Shown here piece after piece: positions 1-5,686 of a DNA stretch of 5,971 nucleotides (the first letter of the stretch is position 1; every line of letters begins with the position of its first letter). The notes under the pieces were generated by a model that was not told where the DNA came from, made no database searches, and worked only from the letters and a program-made list of their open reading frames with translations. This DNA is from Patescibacteria group bacterium (GTDB taxonomy: Bacteria > Patescibacteria > Microgenomatia > Levybacterales > UBA12049), in NCBI GenBank assembly GCA_023381035.1, contig JAMCTK010000068.1, positions 1 through 5,971 on the forward strand, read 5' to 3'. The position numbers and the translations under genes are program-made.

Positions 1-682
1 GAGAAAGTGTTTTAAGATTAGATATTTGCTCATAAGCAGATGGTTTAATGGTTGAAATTAACCCTTCTTGCTGAGCCCAAGTTAGATATTTCCTCAAAGA
101 TGAGAGTTTTCTATTAACTGTAAGAGGAGAGAATCCTTGGGCAACAAGCCTGTTTTTGTATTCCTGAATTACATTATTGTTAAGTTTATTAAAGACGTTC
201 TTGTCTTCTACCTGCCAGGCGTCTTTAGCTCCTGTTACTTCCTGTGCCCAGTCAAAAAACTGCTTAATATCAATTACGTAGTTTTTGATTGTTAGCTTCG
301 AAGCGTTGTATACATAAAGGAAATTTTTAAAGTCTCTAATTTTAAACGGATCTTCTTTTGCTAAAACCTCAGCAGATTGAGCTTGCTGTTCGAATGGGGA
401 GTGGGATATATGTCCCTCAAGTTTTAGAAACAAAAAGAATTTTCTAAGAGAAGATAGGTGTCTCTCGAATGATCTAGGAGCGATTCCAAGAGAGATTTTA
501 TCTTTTTTGTAGGCAGATAATATCTGATTTGAAATTGCGGTTGGATCAAATTCTCTTTGAAACTTTTCACTATACCAACGAATGAATTGACTTACGTCTG
601 CTTTATAGTTTTTAACCGTAATTCTAGACGGAAGTTTTTTTTGAGATAAAAGATATTGGATAAATTCGTTAATTAAATTCAT
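1..682 (-). CDS. Tyrosine recombinase (XerC/XerD-like), N-terminal part with duplicated core-binding domain; truncated by window edge
   Basis: The frame is open from an ATG at 682 to the left edge, giving 227 residues without a stop. Two similar helical blocks are visible. The first (about residues 1-98) contains TVKNYKADVSQFIRWY and RHLSSLRKFFLFLKLEGHI; the second (about 112-213) contains TIKNYVIDIKQFFDWA and RKLSSLRKYLTWAQQEGLI. The pattern of T-hydrophobic-KNY, a helix ending in F-x-x-W, then R-x-LSSLRK-(F/Y) and a closing EG-(H/L)-I is that of the SAM-like N-terminal domain of phage-integrase-family recombinases, which binds the core site. The catalytic domain with its R-K-H-R-H-Y residues should follow to the left and cannot be checked. 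XerC and XerD normally carry one such domain, so the tandem pair is unusual. No Shine-Dalgarno sequence precedes the ATG. Whether it acts in chromosome resolution, element integration or promoter inversion cannot be told from this half. Confidence 0.85.
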   Translation of the reverse strand, partial: MNLINEFIQYLLSQKKLPSRITVKNYKADVSQFIRWYSEKFQREFDPTAISNQILSAYKKDKISLGIAPRSFERHLSSLRKFFLFLKLEGHISHSPFEQQAQSAEVLAKEDPFKIRDFKNFLYVYNASKLTIKNYVIDIKQFFDWAQEVTGAKDAWQVEDKNVFNKLNNNVIQEYKNRLVAQGFSPLTVNRKLSSLRKYLTWAQQEGLISTIKPSAYEQISNLKTLS

Positions 683-691
683 TTTTAAGTT

Positions 692-871
692 TTAAATAAC
701 ACCTACAAGAGAGAGAATAGCCATCATCTTATCCTGTAGTTTTTTCCTGGTTGAAATAAGCTTGTTTTTAGTCTGTGAAAAGGTAAAAAATGAGGTGAAA
801 ACAGAGTCCTTATTTAAAAGGCAGGCTAAGGATTGTTGGGTTTGAAACAGCTTTGGGTTATGTCTTTCCAT
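692..871 (-). CDS. Possible small hypothetical protein upstream of the recombinase
   Basis: This ORF of 59 codons starts at an ATG at 871 (an in-frame GTG at 895 would add eight residues) and stops 9 bp before the recombinase start, on the same strand. The product is basic in its middle part and ends in a short hydrophobic stretch (KMMAILSLVGVI). I recognise no family and see no Shine-Dalgarno sequence. The tight spacing to the recombinase is what favours a real, co-transcribed gene. Against it are the short length, the ordinary composition and the AT-rich setting, where ORFs of this size arise by chance. It could equally be untranslated leader. Confidence 0.3.
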   Translation of the reverse strand: MERHNPKLFQTQQSLACLLNKDSVFTSFFTFSQTKNKLISTRKKLQDKMMAILSLVGVI

Positions 872-900
872 GCGTTTTTGCTGCCTGATTTGCACTTTGA

Positions 901-918
901 TATTCCCGAAGGGGAATA
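901..918. repeat. Perfect short hairpin, 7-bp stem
   Basis: TATTCCC (901-907) and GGGAATA (912-918) are perfect inverted repeats around a 4-nt loop, GAAG on the plus strand and CTTC on the minus strand. Neither side is followed by a T-run, so it is not a simple intrinsic terminator. It lies just upstream of the possible small ORF and about 220 bp before the recombinase start, so in a minus-strand transcript it would be a stable leader hairpin. A protein-binding dyad is the alternative. Confidence 0.5.
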
Positions 919-944
919 GTTAGGAAAAGGAGATTAGCCTCAAG

Positions 945-959
945 ATTATACGGATTATA
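945..959 (-). promoter_or_regulatory. Two tandem -10-like TATAAT boxes upstream of the small ORF / recombinase
   Basis: On the minus strand a perfect TATAAT occurs at 959-954 and again at 950-945. Possible -35 boxes are poor: TTATTA at 982-977 with 17 bp spacing for the first, and TTGGGT at 974-969 with 18 bp for the second. Either would start transcription near 930-950, upstream of the small ORF and the recombinase. In AT-rich intergenic DNA such boxes also occur by chance, so this is a candidate only. Confidence 0.25.
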
Positions 960-1007
960 TACATTATCACCCAAATTAATAATAAAAATAAATTCACTCA
1001 TACAATT

Positions 1008-1037
1008 AGAATAAATAAGTATACAGCATGTTGTCAA
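1008..1037 (-). promoter_or_regulatory. Candidate sigma70-type promoter with consensus TTGACA
   Basis: The minus strand carries a perfect -35 hexamer TTGACA (1037-1032), then 18 bp, then TATTCT (1013-1008), a 4-of-6 match to TATAAT. It points toward the small ORF and recombinase. The nine bases TCTTGACAA, followed 3-4 nt later by CTGTAT and then by TTATT, recur around the TTGACA at 5739 in front of the 498-residue surface protein. That recurrence makes the element more credible than the -10 alone would. Confidence 0.3.
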
Positions 1038-1091
1038 GACCCTAGAGTAATTAAAAAGGATACATTTCTTTATAGTTAGATATAGAAGAGC

Positions 1092-1172
1092 AATACGCAA
1101 AAAACCCGAAACCATGAAGCATGTAGGTTTATTCTCGTTATGCTGTCGGGAATTCGTATTTTTTACATGCTT
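1092..1172 (-). repeat. Interleaved inverted repeats (possible pseudoknot or alternative hairpins)
   Basis: Three perfect complementary pairs are packed here: AAGCATGTA (1117-1125) with TACATGCTT (1164-1172), CCCGA (1105-1109) with TCGGG (1146-1150), and AATACG (1092-1097) with CGTATT (1155-1160). A small hairpin AAACC (1109-1113) / GGTTT (1126-1130) lies inside. The 9-bp pair interleaves with the 5-bp and 6-bp pairs, so they can coexist only as a pseudoknot; otherwise they are mutually exclusive alternatives. On the minus strand the CCCGA/TCGGG pair is followed at once by six T (1104-1099). Confidence 0.5.
1099..1150 (-). terminator. Candidate intrinsic terminator on the minus strand
   Basis: Read on the minus strand, CCCGA (1150-1146) pairs with TCGGG (1109-1105), and TTTTTT (1104-1099) follows directly. 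A second helix, AAAC/GTTT plus CATG/CATG around a CTT loop, sits inside. The 5' side carries a bulge of about 15 nt, which weakens it compared with a textbook terminator. It lies about 115-165 nt downstream of the start expected from the minus-strand promoter at 1298-1270. Confidence 0.3.
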
Positions 1173-1263
1173 AGTGACCACATCAAAACGCATCATACCG
1201 CTAATGTAGTCCTATAATAAATACTGTGAAATTTTGATAAATTAGCCGTGAAAATGGAAATAA
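1099..1263 (-). ncRNA. Candidate structured small RNA or attenuated leader
   Basis: A promoter-like element (TTGAAA at 1298-1293, TAGAAT at 1275-1270) predicts a start near 1263, and the terminator-like structure predicts an end near 1099. Together they give a transcript of about 165 nt with no convincing protein gene. It would contain the left arms of the large inverted repeat and the interleaved stems at 1092-1172. I recognise no known RNA family. It may instead be the 5' leader of the small ORF and recombinase, with termination at 1099 being conditional. Confidence 0.22.
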
Positions 1264-1343
1264 CTCAGAATTCTACTTGATGGTAAATTTTGTTTCAACG
1301 GCTAGATTTGGCAGTATTTATTATTGAGCGCTACGTTTTGATG
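1181..1343. repeat. Large three-block imperfect inverted repeat
   Basis: Three nested perfect arm pairs share one axis. The outer pair is CATCAAAACG (1181-1190) with its complement at 1334-1343. The middle pair is ATAATAAATACTG (1214-1226) with its complement at 1312-1324. The inner pair is TAGCCGT (1243-1249) with its complement at 1298-1304, extended past one bulged base by GAAA (1250-1253) / TTTC (1293-1296). The unpaired linkers differ between sides (23 against 9, 16 against 7 nt). A run of seven T follows on the plus strand (1347-1353). No target-site duplication is evident outside the outer arms. It could be an invertible segment, a MITE-like relic or a long RNA hairpin. Confidence 0.7.
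1270..1298 (-). promoter_or_regulatory. Sigma70-type promoter inside the inverted repeat
   Basis: The minus strand has TTGAAA (1298-1293, 5 of 6 to TTGACA), exactly 17 bp, then TAGAAT (1275-1270, 5 of 6 to TATAAT). This is the best full promoter match I found in the intergenic region, with a start expected near 1263 and transcription running left toward the recombinase. It lies wholly between the 13-bp arms at 1214-1226 and 1312-1324. The -35 box touches the inner arm. I see no equally good promoter on the plus strand of the same segment. Confidence 0.45.
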
Positions 1344-1390
1344 TAATTTTTTTAGGCTGGTTTAATAGGCTAATTAGTTTTTACGTGAGG

Positions 1391-1409
1391 CTAAACGTGA
1401 ATGGTTTAG
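1391..1409. repeat. Short hairpin CTAAAC / GTTTAG
   Basis: CTAAAC (1391-1396) and GTTTAG (1404-1409) are perfect inverted repeats around a 7-nt loop. The sequence around it repeats AGGCT three times (near 1354, 1367 and 1388) and ACGTGA twice (1383-1388 and 1395-1400, 12 bp apart). These lie upstream of the promoter of the plus-strand gene at 1506 and could be regulator sites. No regulator can be named. Confidence 0.3.
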
Positions 1410-1460
1410 GTTTCCTCGAGCAATTTGCATCTGTCTCCAATATTTTCTACTTTTAATTGT

Positions 1461-1490
1461 TTGCGTGCTTAATAAAGTATACAATATAAT
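1461..1490 (+). promoter_or_regulatory. Likely promoter of the plus-strand surface-protein gene
   Basis: A perfect TATAAT lies at 1485-1490, with TTGCGT at 1461-1466 as a weak -35 box (only TTG conserved) and an 18-bp spacer. The expected start is near 1497, about 9 nt before the ATG at 1506. That leaves a very short 5' leader with no Shine-Dalgarno sequence. Confidence 0.45.
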
Positions 1491-1505
1491 TAGGTTATTA
1501 TCTAT

Positions 1506-2498
1506 ATGTTAAGATTTTTTAGTTGGCTCATTGCTCTGATTTTTCAAAGGGTTCATTCTGCATTTTTGGTCTCTGTATCGTGGATTTGCGTTAATAGATT
1601 TCCTTTAAAACCTCGACTTCTCTCTAAATTAATTCCCGAACTAATAGTCATTGGACTATTTCTTTTTGTTTTTACTCCAGGAGTCCTAGCCGCTACTGAA
1701 GTTTTTCCCACAGAGCCCGTAAGAGTCAGTGGAATTGTGGGAGGAGAAGGGATGTACTTAAACCTTTCTGGATATATAGCTCCATTTGCTTCTATTGTTT
1801 TAACTTCTTCAGATGGGATATTCCTTAGGTCAACCGTAGCGGATAAATATGGGTATTTCTATATAACAGACGTACCTATTAAAAGAGGATTTTCCGGTTT
1901 TTGCCTTGATGCTATTGATTTCAAGAGGATCGGGGAATCATTTACCTGTTTTAATATTCCTCCTGCACAAGCATCCGTTACCATGAAAGATATATTCCTG
2001 CCTCCAACGCTTGGTTTATCAAGGACGGAGATTGGAGCAGGCGGCAGTGTTACTGTTTTTGGTTATTCTATGCCTGGAGCCTTGGTTAAGCTTAATTTTA
2101 ACGGTAAAACCTTAACTACCTATGCAGACAGTACAGGTTATTATGAATTTAAACTAACAAATGTTCCTGCCGGAAAATATGATCTTTATGCTACAGCAGA
2201 GCTTGACGGTAAGCAGTCACTTGATCCAACCAGAAAGACACAGTTGCGAGCATTGTCTTGGTGGGAACAAATCATCGCTTTTTTGAAAAGCATTTATGAC
2301 AAGGTCTATAAATTCTTTTCCTCCTTGAAATTAGGTCCATTATGGCTAGGGATACCAATTATTATCTCCATTATTATACTAATTTTAAGGATCTGGCCGG
2401 AGAAATTTACCTTTATTTACGACAGCAAATTGCTGTTTTTCATTCCTGGAAGAAAAAAGAAAAAGAAGCTGCATCACTCCTGGTTCATTGGTTACTAA
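1506..2498 (+). CDS. Secreted, membrane-anchored protein with two carboxypeptidase-regulatory-like beta domains
   Basis: This 330-residue protein has an export signal with an unusually long N-region: hydrophobic stretches at about 4-28 and 45-58, then a cleavage-like GVLA|ATEV at 62/63. Two related beta modules follow. The first (about 88-124) reads SGYIAPFASIVL through KYGYFYITDVP; the second (about 185-232) reads FGYSMPGALVKL through STGYYEFKLTNVPAGKYDL. Repeated GY-x-x-P and GYY/F...VP are typical of CarboxypepD_reg-like or CnaB-like folds. After an amphipathic linker (about 250-276) comes a membrane helix (about 278-297) and a basic tail with RKKKKK, so the N-terminal body should face outside. 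Two cysteines (133, 148) in the first module could form a disulfide. The first 40 residues may not be translated if a later start is used, but no better ATG exists. Likely role: an envelope or surface structural protein; the ligand is unknown. Confidence 0.8.
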   Translation: MLRFFSWLIALIFQRVHSAFLVSVSWICVNRFPLKPRLLSKLIPELIVIGLFLFVFTPGVLAATEVFPTEPVRVSGIVGGEGMYLNLSGYIAPFASIVLTSSDGIFLRSTVADKYGYFYITDVPIKRGFSGFCLDAIDFKRIGESFTCFNIPPAQASVTMKDIFLPPTLGLSRTEIGAGGSVTVFGYSMPGALVKLNFNGKTLTTYADSTGYYEFKLTNVPAGKYDLYATAELDGKQSLDPTRKTQLRALSWWEQIIAFLKSIYDKVYKFFSSLKLGPLWLGIPIIISIIILILRIWPEKFTFIYDSKLLFFIPGRKKKKKLHHSWFIGY

Positions 2499-2549
2499 AG
2501 AGCTTAATTAGGAGATAGAGGAATATCTAGGCAGTTGCGAGCTCTTTTT
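2497..2549. terminator. Weak terminator-like inverted repeat between convergent genes
   Basis: AAAGAGCT (2497-2504) and AGCTCTTT (2540-2547) are perfect 8-bp inverted repeats around a 35-nt loop, which itself contains AGATA (2513-2517) / TATCT (2524-2528). On the plus strand the right arm runs into five T (2545-2549). The gene gap is only 28 bp, so the structure spans both gene ends. The loop is large for an intrinsic terminator; I see nothing better for either gene. Confidence 0.22.
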
Positions 2550-3099
2550 CAAAATATGGCTTCATTCTGGCATAATAACTCATTCCTGCTTTTTCCATAG
2601 TGGACTTAATTGCTCTTAAAACTAGTTTTCTTACCTCTGGCTTTTCCGGAAGAGTAGCTCCTTCAGGGAAAACAGCTTCTGCGCTGTCAAGAGATGTTTC
2701 TGCTCTTTGGAGATGTTCCTCATCATGTTCAGTGTCCCATCTTTCTAAATGGATACTAGCGGCATTTATATGAAACAAGGCTTCCATTCTACTTCTTGTG
2801 AAATGAGACCAGTCGCATTTGCTTAGCATTGTTCCTATTTCTCCGTCTGTTTCTCCTTTTTGACAGGTCCATATGGCATTAATTTCAGGGGTTTCCAGGA
2901 TGCCCTGATAAAGAGAGGATGTTTCCTGGTCAACGCTCAAGACCTTAACCTCTTCATTTAACGATGTCGGCCAATGGGTTTCAATGCTGAATCCTGCCCT
3001 TTTGAGGATGTTTGCCACGATTAGACCGGGATGTTTATGGTCGACAAACACAGCAGTGCTTGGACTTTGTTCAGGAGTTGATTTAGTTTCTGATATCAT
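2527..3099 (-). CDS. Hypothetical soluble protein, 190 residues, family not recognised
   Basis: The ATG at 3099 gives 190 residues ending at a TAG at 2527-2529. There is no signal peptide or membrane segment, so it should be cytosolic. After a Ser/Thr/Pro-rich start, residues 15-80 look alpha/beta (STAVFVDHKHPGLIVANILKRAGF, then a strand VKVLSV and another ending AIWTC). Residues 95-190 are mostly helical and charged, with HLERWDTEHDEEHLQRAETSLDSAE and a final helix ending FEKELATA. Two cysteines (79, 95) flank a GETDGEIG turn. The front could be read as a receiver-like or NAD-binding-like fold, but no active-site motif supports that. Its neighbours are surface-protein genes, yet it has its own leaderless-type promoter, so a shared function should not be assumed. 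Confidence 0.75.
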   Translation of the reverse strand: MISETKSTPEQSPSTAVFVDHKHPGLIVANILKRAGFSIETHWPTSLNEEVKVLSVDQETSSLYQGILETPEINAIWTCQKGETDGEIGTMLSKCDWSHFTRSRMEALFHINAASIHLERWDTEHDEEHLQRAETSLDSAEAVFPEGATLPEKPEVRKLVLRAIKSTMEKAGMSYYARMKPYFEKELATA

Positions 3100-3107
3100 T
3101 AAGATGA

Positions 3108-3135
3108 ATTATATAAATAAATTGTGAATTTGCAA
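3108..3135 (-). promoter_or_regulatory. Promoter of the 190-residue gene, giving a leaderless or near-leaderless mRNA
   Basis: On the minus strand a perfect TATAAT (3113-3108) ends 8 nt before the ATG at 3099. TTGCAA (3135-3130, 4 of 6 to TTGACA) lies 16 bp upstream. A start 7 nt after the -10 box falls at about 3101, so almost no 5' leader is left. The element sits in the 55-bp gap downstream of the DUF916-like gene. Confidence 0.6.
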
Positions 3136-3154
3136 TAGGGAAGAGTGCTCAGGA

Positions 3155-4177
3155 TTATTCTTGAGAAGGAGTTGCTTCGTCAGTCGCAGTTGTTTCTTTA
3201 GTTTCTTCTGGTTTTTTATCTTCCTTGTGGCCATTCTGCATTTTCGCCTTATCAAGATACACCTTGCCGAGTACGACCAGGACTATGATAAGAATTATGA
3301 GTAAACCGATTTTCCAAGGAAGCACCCAGAAAGTTACAGTTGCGTTAAGAGGAAGATTGTTTTTTTGACCGTAGGTTGCCGCTAGCTTAGCTGTATATGG
3401 GCCAAACATCCATTTTGAGCCAACTGTTTCTTCGTAATCTCTTAGCCCGCCACCTGGGAAGATATTGCGCTCACTTAGTGCGACTTGTGATTTTCTACCC
3501 AAAAGATCGGTAACCGTGATTGACCCATTTGGTCTTATATGTAAATCTCCGGAATTTTTTACTTGAGCTTTAATGCTTACAGGACCATATTCATTAAATA
3601 AGTTGGCCAGGAATTTGGTAATAGAGGCTTCTTCTTTAACATCTCCTTTTACAGTGATGTAAAAGAGGTTTGCCATAACTCCATTTACGCTTGTTCCTGT
3701 TCCCTTAGCCTTTTCTTCGACCGGTTTGTACACGACCGCGGCATAGTGTCCTCCTGGTTTTGCATCATCCGGAACCTGAAGATAATAGCTGAAAACTTGT
3801 CTTTTATGCGGTTCAACCGTTACTTTGGTTGGATTTACTCCTAGCCAAGCAGCTGCTGAATACTTTGAATTAAGAGTGTTTAAAGGTAAAAGGTTTGGAG
3901 TTCCGTTAGAATCTACGACAATATAATCTTGGACCTCTACGTTAAACGAAAGAGGCATGTCTCCATCGTTAATAATTTTAAGCTCTCCTTCCACTCTATC
4001 ACCGGGAGAAACTGCTTTTTCAATAGCAGGTGGAGTGATGGTCAGTGATTTTAAATATTGGGCACTGGCTATTTTTAAACTCAAAGCCAAAAACGTAAAG
4101 CTAAAAACAGTAATCGAAAAAGCGAGAAGGGAAGTTTTCAGTTTCTTATTAAATGATGTTTTGGGCAGTCTTTTCAT
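3155..4177 (-). CDS. DUF916-like (WxL-interacting-type) membrane-anchored surface protein
   Basis: This 340-residue protein has a signal peptide (basic RLPKTSFNKKLK, hydrophobic core about 15-34, cleavage-like IASA|Q at 39/40). A first beta-sandwich (about 42-177) shows the DUF916 style: TITPPAIEKAVSPGDRVEG, IINDGDMPLSFNVEVQDY, WLGVNPTKVTVEPHKRQVF and VPDDAKPGGHYAAVVY. A second beta domain (about 195-283) ends with FGPYTAKLAATYG. One membrane helix (about 287-308) and an acidic, Glu/Thr-rich cytoplasmic tail follow. In Gram-positive bacteria, DUF916/DUF3324 proteins are membrane-anchored, bind peptidoglycan and hold WxL surface proteins; a similar role here is inferred. The ATG at 4177 lies 5 bp after the stop of the 498-residue protein, implying an operon with coupled expression. 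No Shine-Dalgarno sequence is seen. Confidence 0.8.
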   Translation of the reverse strand: MKRLPKTSFNKKLKTSLLAFSITVFSFTFLALSLKIASAQYLKSLTITPPAIEKAVSPGDRVEGELKIINDGDMPLSFNVEVQDYIVVDSNGTPNLLPLNTLNSKYSAAAWLGVNPTKVTVEPHKRQVFSYYLQVPDDAKPGGHYAAVVYKPVEEKAKGTGTSVNGVMANLFYITVKGDVKEEASITKFLANLFNEYGPVSIKAQVKNSGDLHIRPNGSITVTDLLGRKSQVALSERNIFPGGGLRDYEETVGSKWMFGPYTAKLAATYGQKNNLPLNATVTFWVLPWKIGLLIILIIVLVVLGKVYLDKAKMQNGHKEDKKPEETKETTATDEATPSQE

Positions 4178-4182
4178 ATATG

Positions 4183-5679
4183 TTAAAAGTTAGCTGATGC
4201 TACATAAGTAAATGCATTTGAATAAACTCCGGCAGGAACAGCAGCAGCTACTGTTGCAGCATATCTTACAGCAGTTGTTTCAGTTCCTCCTGTTGGTGCT
4301 ACAGCTCTGGTTGCAATTGTTGCATAAAAGTTATTAACTCCAACATTCCACGGATTCATTCCGTAAGCCCCTGCTGCACCGCCTCCAATGGTGTTTCCCG
4401 CGTTCCAATTAGGTGAAGCTGCCGGAACTGCTGAACCGCAAGGAAATACACCAAAAGCAGTTGTCCCTGCTGTCATTCCAGCCGGTGCTGGGACATTATT
4501 TGCAGTTAATCCTGTTCCAGTGTTAACGTCTCCAATAATGGAACCGCTACTTGGATCTTTAAATTGACCTGAAGTAGTTGCTGTGATTGAATAGCCAAAA
4601 GTAGTGTTGGTTGTGACTGTTAAAGTTTGTCCTGAAATTCTAATTGGTGAAACAAGAATTCCCATATCTACAAATGTTGCAGTTGAAGCAACTCCGGTGT
4701 TAACAGTTTCCGATACGCAACCTGTAACAGCGTTGAAATTATAGTTGCTTGCTACGCCTGCGATAGTGAAGGTTAGAGTTGGCTCAATTATTCCCTGAAC
4801 CGTAACTGATTCAATGGTAGCAATTCTGGTTGAGCCACTTTCCAAATCAGTTCCTCCTCCGCTTGTATCTCTGGTTAGTACTCTAACTCTCCAGCCGTCA
4901 GATGTACCGTTTGCGGCAGTTTTGGTTGGGTTAATAATTCTTGGTGAGCCAGCAGTGCAACCAGCGGCATTTACTGCTGTGCAACCTAGGTAAATAACAA
5001 AATCGCGAGCTGCAAGCATGTTGGTTGCTCCAAGAGTAATCGTCACAACAGGAGAAGTTCCGGCAGTCGGATTAGTTATTGCTACGGTAAATCCAGTTAT
5101 TTCAGCAGCACCTGTTACGTCCCAAATCTTTACCTGTCCTGTTGCGAGTCCATTTAACTGGAATGTACTTGCGGAAGGAGAAGCTGTTGTATTTGAATCA
5201 CCGCTTGCCAGAGTTGGAAAAGTAATAGCAATGGTTCCGGTTGTGGCAGGAATCTGTACGCCTGTTCTAAACGAAATTGAATGCATAGCAGTAATTGGCA
5301 CCACCAAAGGTTCTCCTGGATAATGTGCAGTGCTTCCAAGTGCTGAAGTGAAATATACAACTCTTTTGCCGGCAGAAGGTGTATTTAAAGCTGACATTGA
5401 AGCAACATTTCCGGTATCAACAACTGCTCCAAGATTGTTATAGATCTTTGCCGAGTCTGATGAAAGATAAAAAGCTCCAACCGGATCTTTGAATTGAGCT
5501 TGTAACAAACTGCCTGCCTGGTAGGCATCAATGACAGTTGACGGGGAAGTGCGGGATGTGGAAAGAGTGTCTTTTAAAGGAGACAAATCAGCAGCATAAA
5601 TAGATGAGGCTGGAGCTAAGGATAGCAATAGAAGAATTTGAACAAATAAAACAACTCCAGAAAAGAAAAGCTTTTTCAT
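4183..5679 (-). CDS. Secreted beta-rich surface protein (WxL-like context), 498 residues
   Basis: I place the start at the ATG at 5679, which gives a clean signal peptide: MKKLFFSGVV, a leucine-rich core and cleavage at SIYA|ADL (29/30). A frame extension to a TTG at 5739 would put 20 residues before this, and that TTG is the first half of a TTGACA promoter box. The mature protein is rich in Thr, Ala, Gly and Ser and looks all-beta. Visible blocks are an N-terminal part with SISFRTGVQIPATTGTIAITFP (about 134-155), a middle domain with C233 and C241, and a C-terminal domain (about 290-498) beginning SVTVQGIIEPTLTFTI and ending VPAGVYSNAFTYVASANF. C321 and C414 could form a disulfide. No membrane anchor, LPXTG or true WxL motif is present. 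Sharing an operon with the DUF916-like protein suggests that protein retains it at the surface. The ligand is unknown; S-layer-like or adhesin roles are possible. Confidence 0.8.
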   Translation of the reverse strand: MKKLFFSGVVLFVQILLLLSLAPASSIYAADLSPLKDTLSTSRTSPSTVIDAYQAGSLLQAQFKDPVGAFYLSSDSAKIYNNLGAVVDTGNVASMSALNTPSAGKRVVYFTSALGSTAHYPGEPLVVPITAMHSISFRTGVQIPATTGTIAITFPTLASGDSNTTASPSASTFQLNGLATGQVKIWDVTGAAEITGFTVAITNPTAGTSPVVTITLGATNMLAARDFVIYLGCTAVNAAGCTAGSPRIINPTKTAANGTSDGWRVRVLTRDTSGGGTDLESGSTRIATIESVTVQGIIEPTLTFTIAGVASNYNFNAVTGCVSETVNTGVASTATFVDMGILVSPIRISGQTLTVTTNTTFGYSITATTSGQFKDPSSGSIIGDVNTGTGLTANNVPAPAGMTAGTTAFGVFPCGSAVPAASPNWNAGNTIGGGAAGAYGMNPWNVGVNNFYATIATRAVAPTGGTETTAVRYAATVAAAVPAGVYSNAFTYVASANF

Positions 5680-5686
5680 TAAAAAG

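Noticed and set aside
1092..1172. tRNA or other known RNA gene
   Set aside because: No cloverleaf, no T-arm GTTCGA-type sequence and no acceptor stem could be arranged; only the unusual stems described are present.
858..1196. Minus-strand ORF of 112 codons in the intergenic region
   Set aside because: It runs through the hairpin at 901-918 and the interleaved repeats at 1092-1172, has an odd composition rich in Asn, Tyr and Cys, shows no family features, and overlaps the possible small ORF. It looks like a chance ORF in AT-rich DNA.
1181..1353. Intrinsic terminator on the plus strand (large inverted repeat followed by seven T)
   Set aside because: The stem is AT-rich, very long and broken by large asymmetric loops, and no plus-strand gene ends upstream of it.
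683..1505. CRISPR array, oriC or dif site
   Set aside because: There are no regularly spaced direct repeats, no DnaA-box cluster of TTATCCACA type and no recognisable 28-bp dif-like site.
3121..3170. Terminator after the DUF916-like gene
   Set aside because: Only a 4-bp stem (CTCA/TGAG on the minus strand) without a T-run is present, too weak to call.
3957..4193. Plus-strand ORF of 78 codons opposite the DUF916-like gene
   Set aside because: It lies antisense within a well-supported gene, overlaps the operon junction and has no recognisable features.
5018..5360. Plus- and minus-strand ORFs inside the 498-residue gene
   Set aside because: Both are out-of-frame readings of a repetitive Thr/Ala-rich coding sequence; the signal-peptide-bearing frame is clearly the real one.
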